In this document: piece after piece, positions 43,515 through 52,166 of the stretch
Position numbering within the stretch: the first letter of the stretch is position 1
How the letters are laid out: each line of letters starts with the position of its first letter
Origin: Rathayibacter sp. Leaf185
GTDB lineage: Bacteria; Actinomycetota; Actinomycetes; Actinomycetales; Microbacteriaceae
NCBI RefSeq assembly: GCF_001423885.1
Contig: NZ_LMPP01000001.1
Location: forward strand, 659,543-723,542
Length of the DNA stretch: 64,000 bases
Direction of reading: 5' to 3'
Position numbers and translations under genes: made by a program
Notes under the pieces: model-generated
Databases searched by the model: none
Seen by the model: only the letters and a program-made list of their open reading frames with translations
What the model was told of the DNA's origin: nothing

Positions 43515-44321
43515 TCAGCCGTCCCAGCCGCCCGGGATGTCGCGGATGACGCTCCAGCGCGGGTCGAGCTGGGTGGCCGCGCCGCCGCCCCAGCCCCGGC
43601 TGTGGAACCAGGGCGCGATCACCCGGGCGTCGTCGTGCAGGTGGGTGCTGAGGTGGCCGCCCCAGTACGAGAAGGTCGAATTGGTGAGCACCAGGCGGGG
43701 CGACCCCGCCAGCAGGGCCAGCTGCTGCGGCACCGGAGTCGCGGGGTCGGGACTGCGCACGTCGATCCCGCCGAGGAGCGGCGCGAGCTTCAGCCGGCAC
43801 CAGGCGAGGTCGTCCGAGACGAGCAGCACGCTGCGCACCTCCCCCGCCTCGCGAGCCACCGCGAGAGCGGTGCGCACGTACTCGACGACGTCGAAGGAGT
43901 ACCGCCCGCGGAATTCGGGGACGCTGTAGTAGTCGCCCCGGCGGACGTTGATCGTGAGATCGGCCGGGGGCGTCTCGGGAACCAGTCCCGTGAGGCCGCC
44001 CAGGAGCCGTGAGGCGATGAACTCCTCGAGATCGCCGGGCGTGAAGTCGACGCCGAACCGCTGGTAGACGTCGCCGACCTCGCGCGGGCTGAAGAACGAC
44101 ACGTCCTCGGGCGCCACGACGAGGTCTCCGACCTCGAACACGCTCGACCACTGCACCGTCCGGGCCGTCCGCCGGACCGCCGTCGGCTCCCCGCGCTCGC
44201 GCCGCACCGCGGCCTGCAGCCAGAAGTAGAGCAGGTTGCCGACCCCGAACGCCTCCTGCGGCATGAGCACGGTCGTCCCGCGCCTCCGGAGCGGCTCGAG
44301 CACCGCAGCCCGCAGGCTCAC
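43515..44321 (-). CDS. GT11-like glycosyltransferase (alpha-1,2-fucosyltransferase-like)
   Basis: 268 aa, GTG at 44321 overlapping the ABC gene's stop. It shows the GT11 pattern: an N-terminal GVGNLLYFWLQA (in place of GNQLFQYA), LTINVRRGDY (VHVRRGDY motif), LLVSDDLAWCRLKL and LLAGSPRLVLTNSTFSYWGGHLS, then VIAPWFH. GT11 enzymes transfer fucose or a similar 6-deoxyhexose from a GDP-sugar in the cytosol. It is the last gene of the ten-gene polysaccharide operon. No GDP-fucose synthesis genes are in the window, so the donor is uncertain. Confidence 0.72.
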   Translation of the reverse strand: MSLRAAVLEPLRRRGTTVLMPQEAFGVGNLLYFWLQAAVRRERGEPTAVRRTARTVQWSSVFEVGDLVVAPEDVSFFSPREVGDVYQRFGVDFTPGDLEEFIASRLLGGLTGLVPETPPADLTINVRRGDYYSVPEFRGRYSFDVVEYVRTALAVAREAGEVRSVLLVSDDLAWCRLKLAPLLGGIDVRSPDPATPVPQQLALLAGSPRLVLTNSTFSYWGGHLSTHLHDDARVIAPWFHSRGWGGGAATQLDPRWSVIRDIPGGWDG

Positions 44322-46117
44322 GACAGCTCGCCGAGGGCCACCAGCTGCGCGAATCCCGGATGCGCGGCGCGCACCTCGTCGAAGGTGCCCTCGCCCTCGA
44401 TCCGCCCGTCGTCGAGGAACAGCAGCCGGTCGGCGCCGCGGACGGTCGAGAGCCGGTGGGCGACGATCAGCACCGTCATGCTGCCGTGCAGGTCGGCGAT
44501 CGCCCGAGAGATCTCGTGCTCGGTCTTGTTGTCGAGCGCCGAGGTCGCCTCGTCGAGCACGAGGACCGACGGCCGGCGGTAGAGCGCGCGGGCCAGCCCG
44601 ATCCGCTGCCGCTGCCCTCCCGAGAGCCGCACCCCGCGCTCGCCCACGCGGGTCTCGAGCCCGAGCGGCAGCTGGTCGACGACGTCGGCGAGCTGGGCGG
44701 CGCGGACGACCTCGCGCACCCGGTCGGGATCGACGCTCTCGCGGGGCACCCCGAAGGCGATGTTCGCGGCGAAGGAGTCATCGAGCAGGAAGACGTCCTG
44801 CGGCACCACGCCGAGCCCCGCATACCAGCCGGCGAGGTCGTCCCGAATGGGGCGGCCGCCGCAGAGGATCCGGCCCTCGGTGGGATCGAGCAGCCCGAGC
44901 ACCAGGTCGAGCAGCGTGCTCTTGCCCGCCCCGCTCGAGCCGACGAAGGCGGTGGTCGCGTTCTCCTCGATCCGCAGGCTGATGCCGCGGATGACGTCGT
45001 CGGTGGAGTCGGGGTAGCGGTACGAGACCCCCTCGAGCTCGAGGTCGCCCGCGAAGCGCCCGCCCGCGCCGGGCGTCTCGTCGTGCGAGTCGTGCCCCTC
45101 GAGCTCGCGCGCCGCGTCGTCGACGATCAGCAGACTCGCCTGACCGCTCCGGACGATCGCGAAGGTCGCCGAGAGACGGTTGAGCGTCGGCAGCGCACGG
45201 AGCGAGGCCGCGGCGAACACGCCCAGCACCGAGAGCGCCTCCGCCGACGACCCCGTCGCGACGAGGATCCCCGAGATGCCGATGATGGCCACGACGAAGC
45301 CGATCTCGAGAAGGTACTTCGGCAGCTCCGAGACCATCGAGAGCATCCGGGACGCCTCCGCCCCCCGTCGCTTGGCGGCGCGGAACCCGGTGACGAGACT
45401 CGACGCGCTCGAGGAGAGCCGCGCCTCGCGGAAGCCGTCGAGCGCCGGCAGGAGGAACTGCCAGGTCTGCAGCGACGCCTCGGCCGTCTCCTCGCCGATC
45501 CGGCCCTGCCTGCGGCGGAGGAGCCGCTGCGTGCCGCCGAGCAGGATCCCGAAGAAGGCGGCCGCGAAGATCGTCGCCACGGGCGAGGCGACGACCAGGA
45601 TCGCGACGAGCGCGACGAGCACCAGCAGGTCGGAGGCGATCCCGAGCACGCCGAGCAGCACGCCCGACGCCTGCGCGGTCGCGTCGTTGATGTTCCGGTA
45701 CACCTCCGACAGCCGGCGCGAGCGGTGCACGGCGTAGGGCGCGAGCACGTAGCGGCGCAGCAGCTCGGTCGAGGCGTCGGCCGCGATCCGCGTCGTGCGG
45801 CCGAGGAGCCACCAGCGGAACACGATCGTGCCGATGCTCTTGAGCACGAAGACGAGGGCGACGAAGCCCGCGACGATCGGGACCAGGGTCGCGACGTCGG
45901 TGGTTCCGAGGATCCCGGCGATCACCCCGGTGACCGAGCCCGAGCCGGTGTCGGCGCCGGTGAGCAGCGCCATCAGCGGCACCATCGCGGCGACGCCCAG
46001 CGTGTCGAGGACGGCGAGCGCGATCGACCCGGCGATCGCGACGACGATCCAGCCGGGCGACGCGGCGTGGGCGAGCGCGAGCAGGGTGCCGAGACCCTGG
46101 CGGATCGAGCCCCTCAT
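44318..46117 (-). CDS. ABC transporter, fused membrane and ATPase domains (MsbA/flippase type)
   Basis: 599 aa, ATG at 46117 overlapping the upstream stop (ATGA). Residues ~15-330 are a six-TM exporter domain (SPGWIVVAIAGSIALAVLDTLG, LLRRYVLAPYAVHRSRRLSEVYRN); residues ~355-590 are the ATPase ([56 protein letters not shown]). This layout is typical of exporters that flip lipid-linked saccharides, so it probably carries the lipid-linked repeat unit or glycolipid across the membrane in place of a Wzx flippase. Confidence 0.83.
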   Translation of the reverse strand: MRGSIRQGLGTLLALAHAASPGWIVVAIAGSIALAVLDTLGVAAMVPLMALLTGADTGSGSVTGVIAGILGTTDVATLVPIVAGFVALVFVLKSIGTIVFRWWLLGRTTRIAADASTELLRRYVLAPYAVHRSRRLSEVYRNINDATAQASGVLLGVLGIASDLLVLVALVAILVVASPVATIFAAAFFGILLGGTQRLLRRRQGRIGEETAEASLQTWQFLLPALDGFREARLSSSASSLVTGFRAAKRRGAEASRMLSMVSELPKYLLEIGFVVAIIGISGILVATGSSAEALSVLGVFAAASLRALPTLNRLSATFAIVRSGQASLLIVDDAARELEGHDSHDETPGAGGRFAGDLELEGVSYRYPDSTDDVIRGISLRIEENATTAFVGSSGAGKSTLLDLVLGLLDPTEGRILCGGRPIRDDLAGWYAGLGVVPQDVFLLDDSFAANIAFGVPRESVDPDRVREVVRAAQLADVVDQLPLGLETRVGERGVRLSGGQRQRIGLARALYRRPSVLVLDEATSALDNKTEHEISRAIADLHGSMTVLIVAHRLSTVRGADRLLFLDDGRIEGEGTFDEVRAAHPGFAQLVALGELS

Positions 46118-47184
46118 GCGGTGGTCCTCCTGTGCAGCGTCCTCTCGTAGACCGCGGCGATGTCCCCGCACATCTCCGCGACGGACCGCGGTACTGCGGC
46201 GCCGCCTCCGCTCGCCGCCTGCCGCTCGATCGCCGAGGCGACCGCTGCGGTGTCCGTGGCGTCGACGAGCGAGCCCGGCGCCAGGATCTCGGGGTTGCCG
46301 CCGACCGCCGACGCCACGAGCCCGAGACCCCGGGCGGCCGCGTCGAGCAGCGTGTACGAGCAGTTCTCCCAGACCGAGAGCTGGGCGATGACGTCGGCGT
46401 GCGCGAGGGCCCGCTCGGAGTCGACGAAGCCGGGGAACGCGACCGCGTCGCCGAGGCCGAGCCGGTGCGCCTGCGCCCGCAGGTCGTCGCCGAGCGGCCC
46501 CTCCCCCGCGACGGTCAGGGTGGCGCCGGGGACACGGCGCAGGAGCAGGGCGAACGCGTCGAGGAGGCTGTCGATCCGCTTCTCGGGCGAGAGCCGCGAG
46601 AGCGAGACGACGCGGAGGGAGCCGTCGACCGAGGGCTCGGAGGAGACCTGCGCGGGCGCGTCCACACCGTTGAGCACCACGTCGACCGGCAGCGACGGCC
46701 GCCACTTCTCGAGCATCGCGCGCCGCGTCGCCTGCGACACCGCGATCGCGCCGTCGAACGCGCGCAGCCGGGCGTGGTGGGCGGCGGCCATCAGCCGCGC
46801 CTGCGCCCCCGAGCGGTGGTAGACCGCATCCGGGCCCGCGATGCCGTGCTCGGTGGTGAGCCGCCGCACCGGCCGGGGCAGCGGAGTCGCGGCACTCACG
46901 ATGTCGGCGTACGCCAGGTGCGAGTGCACGATCGCGGGGCGGAGCGCCCGCACCGTCGCGCGCAGCGTGCCGACGGAGGCGGCCGGGCCGGCTCCCGTGC
47001 CGAAGCGTCCTGTCGTGACCGCCGAGCCCTGGGCGCGGAGGCGTCGCGCCAGCGCGCCCTCGGGGCAGAGCACGACGACGCGGTGGCCCGGGAGGCCCTG
47101 CCGCGCGACGTCGACGACGTGGCGCGCCACGCCTCCGAACTCGGGGACGGGGACGACCCACAGGGCGATGGGCGGCGCGCTCAC
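46114..47184 (-). CDS. glycosyltransferase family 4
   Basis: 356 aa, GTG at 47184 overlapping the preceding stop. GT-B fold: an N-terminal VPVPEFGGVARHVVDVARQG, IVHSHLAYADIV in the middle, and the retaining GT4 block RVVSLSRLSPEKRIDSLLDAFALL, then LTVAGEGPLGDDL and WENCSYTLLDAAARGLGLVASAVGGNPEIL (the E-x7-E region is partly changed). It transfers a nucleotide-activated sugar onto the growing repeat unit at the membrane. Donor unknown. Confidence 0.83.
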   Translation of the reverse strand: MSAPPIALWVVPVPEFGGVARHVVDVARQGLPGHRVVVLCPEGALARRLRAQGSAVTTGRFGTGAGPAASVGTLRATVRALRPAIVHSHLAYADIVSAATPLPRPVRRLTTEHGIAGPDAVYHRSGAQARLMAAAHHARLRAFDGAIAVSQATRRAMLEKWRPSLPVDVVLNGVDAPAQVSSEPSVDGSLRVVSLSRLSPEKRIDSLLDAFALLLRRVPGATLTVAGEGPLGDDLRAQAHRLGLGDAVAFPGFVDSERALAHADVIAQLSVWENCSYTLLDAAARGLGLVASAVGGNPEILAPGSLVDATDTAAVASAIERQAASGGGAAVPRSVAEMCGDIAAVYERTLHRRTTA

Positions 47185-49427
47185 AGCCACTCCTCCAGCC
47201 GCTCGAGCGCCGTCCAGAAGCCCTCGCCGCTGTTGACGTGCCCCTGCCAGATCTCGGGGATGAACGGGACGCCCGGCGCGAGGACGTCGAGCGCCGTCGC
47301 GAACGACGGCCAGTCGATCTCGCCCTCGCCGATCTGCGTGCCCTCGCCGTCGATGCCGGTGGCGTCGACGAGGTGCAGGTGCGCGCTGAGAGGCGCGAGG
47401 ATCTCGACCGCCTCCGAGAAGGCCGTGCCGAGGAAGTTGGCGGCGAGCTTGGTGTGCGACGCGTCCAGGCACAGGGCGGTGCCGGTCGCCCGGGCGAACT
47501 CCGCCGTGTCGCACGGATCGACGAAGAGGTTGTGGAACTGCTGTCCGCCCATCAGCCACGGGTACGGCGGCAGGGTCTGCGCCAGCAGACGCACGCCGCT
47601 CGAGTCGATGCGGGCGAGCGCATCGGCGATCCGCTCGTACATCGCACCGCGGCGCGACGGATCCACGTGGCCGTGTCGCGTGAAGCCGCCCATCGTGACG
47701 ACCATCATCGGGTCCTCGTCCTGCCGGAACCAGCGCGACAGCGAGCGGGTGACGCCGATCGTGCGCTGCACCTCGGCGATCGAGCGCTCCCAGTGGTCCT
47801 GGTCGGCCGAGGCGAGGTCGACCAGGAAGTCGCCCGCGAACAGGTCGGGCAGGTGGGTCGTGAAGCCCCGGTCCTGACGCTCGGTGAACACGTCGTCGAC
47901 GTCGATCTCGAGATCGCGGTACGAGAAGTGGAACTCGAGGAAGTCGGGCTCGGCGCCCGCCGTGAGCTCGGCGTGGTCGTGGTAGCGGACGGGCAGCCCC
48001 CACGGTCGGCGGAAGCGGAACGGCCGGCCGGTGGGGGTCGACTCGCGCAGGTCGCCATCGAAGAAGAACCCGCCCTCGGCGACGTCGCGGTGCAGCGTCC
48101 GGCCGAGCAGTCGCGGCAGCTCGTTGGGCTGCAGTCCGCGGCCGGGGCTGCGCACGGCCACATCCGCCGAGGCGACGACGTGCCCGCTCGGCAGCGGGCG
48201 CACCGCCACGAGCGACTTGGCGAGCGCCACGCGGTTCATCGACTCCCCGGTCGAGATGCCGCGCGCCTCCGCCGTGCCCAGCGCCACCTCGATGTCGCGG
48301 ATCTCGGCCACCATCCGGCCGAACTCGTCCGGCAGCAGCGAGACCGAGTGGTCGTTGCCCTCCATCGCGCGGTCCACCGTGAAGTGCTTCTCGATGATCC
48401 GCGCACCCCGCGCCACGGCGGCCACCGGCACGTGCCAGCCGCGCTCGTGACCGGAGTAGCCGATCACGCCGCCGCCGATCTCGGCCAGCCGCTCGAGGTA
48501 GGCGAGATTCAGATCGCGGTAGGGCGCGGGGTAGGTCGACTGCGTGTGCAGCAGCGCGTAGGAGGTGCCCATCGAGCGCAGGAGCGTCACCGACTCGAGG
48601 ATCTCGGATTCGCGCGACATCCCCGTGCTGAGCAGGAGCGGCAGGCCACGGGTGCCGGCGTCGGCGAGGAGCGCGTGGTTGGTGAGATCGGCCGAGGCGA
48701 TCTTGAGTCCGGGGATGCCGTAGTCGACGAGCGCCTGCACGCTCGGCGAGTCCCAGGGGGTGCAGAGCACGTCGATCCCGACGTCGCCGGCGTGGTCGAA
48801 CACCTCGAACAGCGCCTCGGCGGGCAGTGAGAACCGGCGCAGCAGGTCGATCGTGTACTGCGCGCCGAGGTCCTCCCCCGCCGTCGCGCTCCCGCTCTGG
48901 CGGTAGAGCGAGTCGAGATCGCGCAGCTGGAACTTGACCGCGTCGGCCCCCGCCCCCGCCGCGAGGTCGACCAGGCGCTTGGCGAGGTCGACCGAGCCGT
49001 TGTGGTTGTTGCCGACCTCGGCGATCAGGAAGGCCGGGTGCCCGTCGCCGACCGGGTGCCGGCCGATCTGCAGCGCGAGGTCGCCCTCGATCGCGATGGC
49101 GACGAGGTGGCCGCGCTCGTCGACGAGCGGCACGTGGCTGATCCCGTTCGAGCCGAGCCGCGCCGCGATCTCGGTGGTCGGGTCGTCGGCGGAGGCGGTG
49201 GTCACGTCGGTGTTCGCCACCGCGATCACCGGCACGTCGAGCGAGGCCGTCGGGTTCGCGATGATCCAGCGGCGGAAGTCGCCGTCGGACACCGAGCCGC
49301 GCAGCACGCCGTGACCGTCGACGCAGAAGACGATCCGCTGCCGGTTGGCGTTGATCTTCGCGAGCGCGGTCAGCACCGGGTCCTCGGCGAACACGATGTA
49401 GGGCGCGAGATGGCGGTCGATGATCAT
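47181..49427 (-). CDS. nonulosonic-acid synthase fusion: CBS pair + NeuB + SAF + sugar-isomerase-like TIM barrel
   Basis: 748 aa, ATG at 49427 overlapping the NeuA-like stop. Residues ~1-122 are two CBS repeats (IVFCVDGHGVLRGSVSDGDFRRW; SHVPLVDERGHLVAIAI) like those on PtmE-type enzymes. Residues ~131-390 are a NeuB barrel (AEVGNNHNGSVDLAKRLVDLA, DAVKFQLRD, LCTPWD, IGYSGHERG, EKHFTVDRAMEGNDHSVSL). Residues ~395-465 are the SAF/antifreeze-like cap. Residues ~470-748 resemble a second TIM barrel of the sugar-isomerase type (LEFHFSYRD, CLDASHTKLAANFLG, HLHLVDATGIDGEG). The NeuB part condenses phosphoenolpyruvate with a hexosamine to form a sialic- or legionaminic-type acid; the role of the last domain is unknown. 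Confidence 0.82.
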   Translation of the reverse strand: MIIDRHLAPYIVFAEDPVLTALAKINANRQRIVFCVDGHGVLRGSVSDGDFRRWIIANPTASLDVPVIAVANTDVTTASADDPTTEIAARLGSNGISHVPLVDERGHLVAIAIEGDLALQIGRHPVGDGHPAFLIAEVGNNHNGSVDLAKRLVDLAAGAGADAVKFQLRDLDSLYRQSGSATAGEDLGAQYTIDLLRRFSLPAEALFEVFDHAGDVGIDVLCTPWDSPSVQALVDYGIPGLKIASADLTNHALLADAGTRGLPLLLSTGMSRESEILESVTLLRSMGTSYALLHTQSTYPAPYRDLNLAYLERLAEIGGGVIGYSGHERGWHVPVAAVARGARIIEKHFTVDRAMEGNDHSVSLLPDEFGRMVAEIRDIEVALGTAEARGISTGESMNRVALAKSLVAVRPLPSGHVVASADVAVRSPGRGLQPNELPRLLGRTLHRDVAEGGFFFDGDLRESTPTGRPFRFRRPWGLPVRYHDHAELTAGAEPDFLEFHFSYRDLEIDVDDVFTERQDRGFTTHLPDLFAGDFLVDLASADQDHWERSIAEVQRTIGVTRSLSRWFRQDEDPMMVVTMGGFTRHGHVDPSRRGAMYERIADALARIDSSGVRLLAQTLPPYPWLMGGQQFHNLFVDPCDTAEFARATGTALCLDASHTKLAANFLGTAFSEAVEILAPLSAHLHLVDATGIDGEGTQIGEGEIDWPSFATALDVLAPGVPFIPEIWQGHVNSGEGFWTALERLEEWL

Positions 49428-50137
49428 GCGGGTCTCCGCTCCTCGAGCTCGAGGAGGATCTGCTCGGCCACGACGAGATCGAGCGCGGTGTCGATGTCGC
49501 CACCCTCGAGCTCGTCCATCACGAAGAGGCCGACCCGGCCGCCGATGCGGTTGTGCTCGGTCTCGTAGACCTCGGTGCGGGTGAGGTACATCGATCCCGT
49601 CTCGCGGTAGAAGAACTCCGCGGGCTCGAGGTCCTGCCGGCGCGGGCGCGCCGAGACGTCGTACTGCGGCAGGGCGCTCTGCTCGGCGGAGGAGCCCGGG
49701 TCGCCGTCCGAGCGCCAGAGGAACGGAGTCTGCGCGACCACACCGACGAGCGAGTCGACTCCCGTGCTCTCGAACTGCTCCACGGCGCGGTCGAGAGTGC
49801 CCGGGAGGCGGATCGGCGAGGTCGCCTGGAGCAGCATCACCGCCTCCGGTCGCCGGCCGAGCGCGGTGCGGTGCGCGATCGCGTGCAGCACCACGGGCTC
49901 GGTCGCCGTCTCGTCGCGGGCCAGCTCGGCGGGGCGGAGGAACGGCACATCCGCTCCGGCGCCCTCGGCGATCGCCGCCAGCTCGAGGTCGTCAGTCGAC
50001 ACGAGCACGTCGAGCCCGGCGGCGAGAGCCTGCTCGATGCTCCAGACCACGAGCGGCTTCCCCGCGACGAGACGGGCGTTCTTGCGCGGCAGGCCCTTCG
50101 AGCCGCCGCGCACGGGGATCACGCACAGGATGCTCAT
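49424..50137 (-). CDS. acylneuraminate cytidylyltransferase (NeuA-like)
   Basis: 237 aa, ATG at 50137 overlapping the preceding stop. Family signature at the N-terminus: IPVRGGSKGLPRKNARLVAGKPLVVWSI, then VSTDDLELAAIAEGAGADVPFLRPAELARDETAT, VMLLQATSPIRLPGTLDRAV and a late DIDTALDLVVAE. It activates a nonulosonic acid as its CMP-sugar. With the adjoining NeuB fusion it shows that the polymer contains a sialic-, legionaminic- or pseudaminic-type acid, though which one cannot be told. No NeuC-type epimerase is in the window. Confidence 0.85.
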   Translation of the reverse strand: MSILCVIPVRGGSKGLPRKNARLVAGKPLVVWSIEQALAAGLDVLVSTDDLELAAIAEGAGADVPFLRPAELARDETATEPVVLHAIAHRTALGRRPEAVMLLQATSPIRLPGTLDRAVEQFESTGVDSLVGVVAQTPFLWRSDGDPGSSAEQSALPQYDVSARPRRQDLEPAEFFYRETGSMYLTRTEVYETEHNRIGGRVGLFVMDELEGGDIDTALDLVVAEQILLELEERRPA

Positions 50138-51168
50138 CCCGCACCTCTCTCAGCGATCGACAGGGCCTCGGCGGCGACAGCGGCCGCGGGCTCGACGGGC
50201 GGTACGGCGGGCGCCGGCGTCGGCGGGGCCTCTCCCCAGCGCGAGAGCCCGTAGCGGCTCCAGAACTCGCGCACCCAGGCGGGCGGGTCCACGCAGGTCA
50301 CCCAGGCGGGCGTCCCCGCGGCCGCGGCCTCGAGCACACCGGTCGAGAAGACGGAGGCGACCGGGCGGGCCTGCGCGGCGAGGTCGCCGCCGACCAGCAC
50401 GCCGATGCCGCCGCGGCGCCAGGCCGCGTGCTGCCAGCGCGAGCGGCGGTCGACCTCGGCGGGGTGCGGGCGGTAGTCGGCGCCGGTCTCGCGGCAGAAG
50501 CGGGCGGCGGTCGCGGCGGCGATCCGGCGCGGGAGCTCGGCGCCGTGCAGCTGGCCGAGGAACAGCGGCCGGGCCTCCTGGTCGACCGGGCGCGGGTGCT
50601 GAGCGGCCGACCACAGCAGCTGGCTGCCGACGACGGCTGTCGTGACATCGCTCCGCCCCGACCGCCAGAAGTCGGCGTCGGCGGCCGAGAAGGCGAGCAG
50701 CGTCGCCCTCGGCGGCAGCGGCGGCGCGAACGGCGTGAGCAGCCCGTGCTGCACGACGAGGAAGCGCGCGCCGAGGCGCTCGGCCCAGCAGTGGGCGGTG
50801 GCGCCGACCGGGAGGTAGTGGCCGGTGCCGACGACCGCGCGGAGGCTCCGCAGCCCGGCCGGTGCGGGGGCGCCCTCGTCGAGCGGCACAGTGGTCCACT
50901 CCCCCGGGAGGAGGCGCGTCACGTCCGCGGGGGCCAGCACGGCCACCGAGTGGTCGCCGACATGGGCGAGCGAGGCCGCGGTCGAGGCCACCGCGCTCGC
51001 CGTCGACGCCTCCACCGCGAGCAGGATCGACGGCTCGGCTCCGCGCACGTGCAGCACCAGGCGGGCCGGGGTCGAGGGCCGCAGGCGCGCCCGGGCCGCG
51101 CGCAGGGGATCGCGCCCGCGCTGCCAGCGCCGCCAGGCGTCGAGGTCTTCGGGATGATTCAGGCCCAC
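50134..51168 (-). CDS. putative glycosyltransferase of unrecognised family
   Basis: 344 aa, GTG at 51168 overlapping the previous gene by 10 nt, an exception to the 4-nt overlaps elsewhere. I do not recognise the family firmly. The pattern (LRAVVGTGHYLPVGATAHCWAERLGARFLVVQHGLLTPFAPPLPP, LFLGQLHGAELPRR, YRPHPAEVD, VFSTGVLEAAAAGTPAWVTCVDPPAWVREFW) resembles GT-B enzymes of the capsule or polysialyltransferase type, with a His-Gly loop and a late Ser/Glu-Ala-Ala element. Placed directly after NeuA in the order of transcription reversed (neuA follows it), it is a candidate for adding the nonulosonic acid. Confidence 0.55.
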   Translation of the reverse strand: MGLNHPEDLDAWRRWQRGRDPLRAARARLRPSTPARLVLHVRGAEPSILLAVEASTASAVASTAASLAHVGDHSVAVLAPADVTRLLPGEWTTVPLDEGAPAPAGLRSLRAVVGTGHYLPVGATAHCWAERLGARFLVVQHGLLTPFAPPLPPRATLLAFSAADADFWRSGRSDVTTAVVGSQLLWSAAQHPRPVDQEARPLFLGQLHGAELPRRIAAATAARFCRETGADYRPHPAEVDRRSRWQHAAWRRGGIGVLVGGDLAAQARPVASVFSTGVLEAAAAGTPAWVTCVDPPAWVREFWSRYGLSRWGEAPPTPAPAVPPVEPAAAVAAEALSIAERGAG

Positions 51169-52166
51169 AGCGCACTCACCGCCCGCATGCGGTGCACGAA
51201 GGTGTGCTCGGCCCGGGTCCGCTCGGCGGCCGCCCGGCGCACGCCGCGCGCCCAGGCGGGATCGGCCTGTGCGTGCCGCACGTGCTCGACGAGCTGATCG
51301 CGGCCGTCGAAGACGAGCACCTCGCTCCCCACGTCGTAGTAGTCGGCGACCTCTGGCCGGTCGATCAGCGCGAGCGCGCCGACTCCCGGGGCCTCGAAGG
51401 CCCGCATCGAGAGCCCACCGTGGCCGTCGCCGTGGATCGCCAGCGTGGCGACCGACCCGGCCATCGCGCCGTAGTACGCCGACCGCGGGATGTCCCGGTG
51501 CGCACGGACCCCCGGGCCGCGCAGGCGCCCGGTGCGCACGACGTCCGCCGGATGCCGCGACCACTGCCTCCCGAACACCTCGACCTCGACGCCGCTCTCG
51601 GCCAGCCCGCGCAGCACGCGCTCGCGCTCGGGGTACCGCGCGCCGATGAAGGTGACCGCGCTCGAGGGTCGCGGTGTGAAGCCCAGCAGCGAGTCGAAGG
51701 CGTCGGGCAGCAGCGTGGCCGCGACTCCGGCACCCGCGAGCGTCGCGACATCGCGCGGCGAGTAGCTGGCGACCGAGACGGCGGAGGCGGCGAGCTCCCG
51801 GAGCCGCTCGAGGCCGAAGGTCATGTTGCGCAGCTCGTCGTAGAGCCAGAGCACGACGGGCGCGCCGCTCGAGAGGACCGCCTCCCACCACGCCTCGCCG
51901 AGCGAGTCGCCCTTGACCACGAGGACCGCGCGCGGTCGCGTCTCGCGCAGCGCCCGGATCGCGCGGTCGGTCTCGGCGCGCCTCGACCACGCGCGGATCC
52001 GCGTGCGGGGCAGCCGGTGGCCGACGGCGTCGCGCAGGCGGACCGCTCCGGCCGTGTCGTCGTAGCGGTGCACGACGACGGAGTCGCCGAGGTGCACGAA
52101 CGCCGCCTCCAGTGCCCTCCAGTAGTCGTGGAAGACGGGGCTGACGACCAGCACGGGTCGGTTCAC
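51159..52166 (-). CDS. CgeB-like glycosyltransferase (GT-B)
   Basis: 335 aa, GTG at 52166 overlapping the preceding stop. N-terminal half: VVSPVFHDYWRALEAAFVHLGDSVVVHRYDD, PRAVLVVKGDSL. C-terminal half: AVTFIGARYPERERVLRGLAESGVEVEVFGRQW, then TLAIHGDGHGGLSMRAFEAPGVGALALID, with the RxFE-A element of CgeB/glycosyltransferase-like proteins. Cytosolic; donor and acceptor unknown. Part of the polysaccharide operon. Confidence 0.72.
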   Translation of the reverse strand: MNRPVLVVSPVFHDYWRALEAAFVHLGDSVVVHRYDDTAGAVRLRDAVGHRLPRTRIRAWSRRAETDRAIRALRETRPRAVLVVKGDSLGEAWWEAVLSSGAPVVLWLYDELRNMTFGLERLRELAASAVSVASYSPRDVATLAGAGVAATLLPDAFDSLLGFTPRPSSAVTFIGARYPERERVLRGLAESGVEVEVFGRQWSRHPADVVRTGRLRGPGVRAHRDIPRSAYYGAMAGSVATLAIHGDGHGGLSMRAFEAPGVGALALIDRPEVADYYDVGSEVLVFDGRDQLVEHVRHAQADPAWARGVRRAAAERTRAEHTFVHRMRAVSALWA

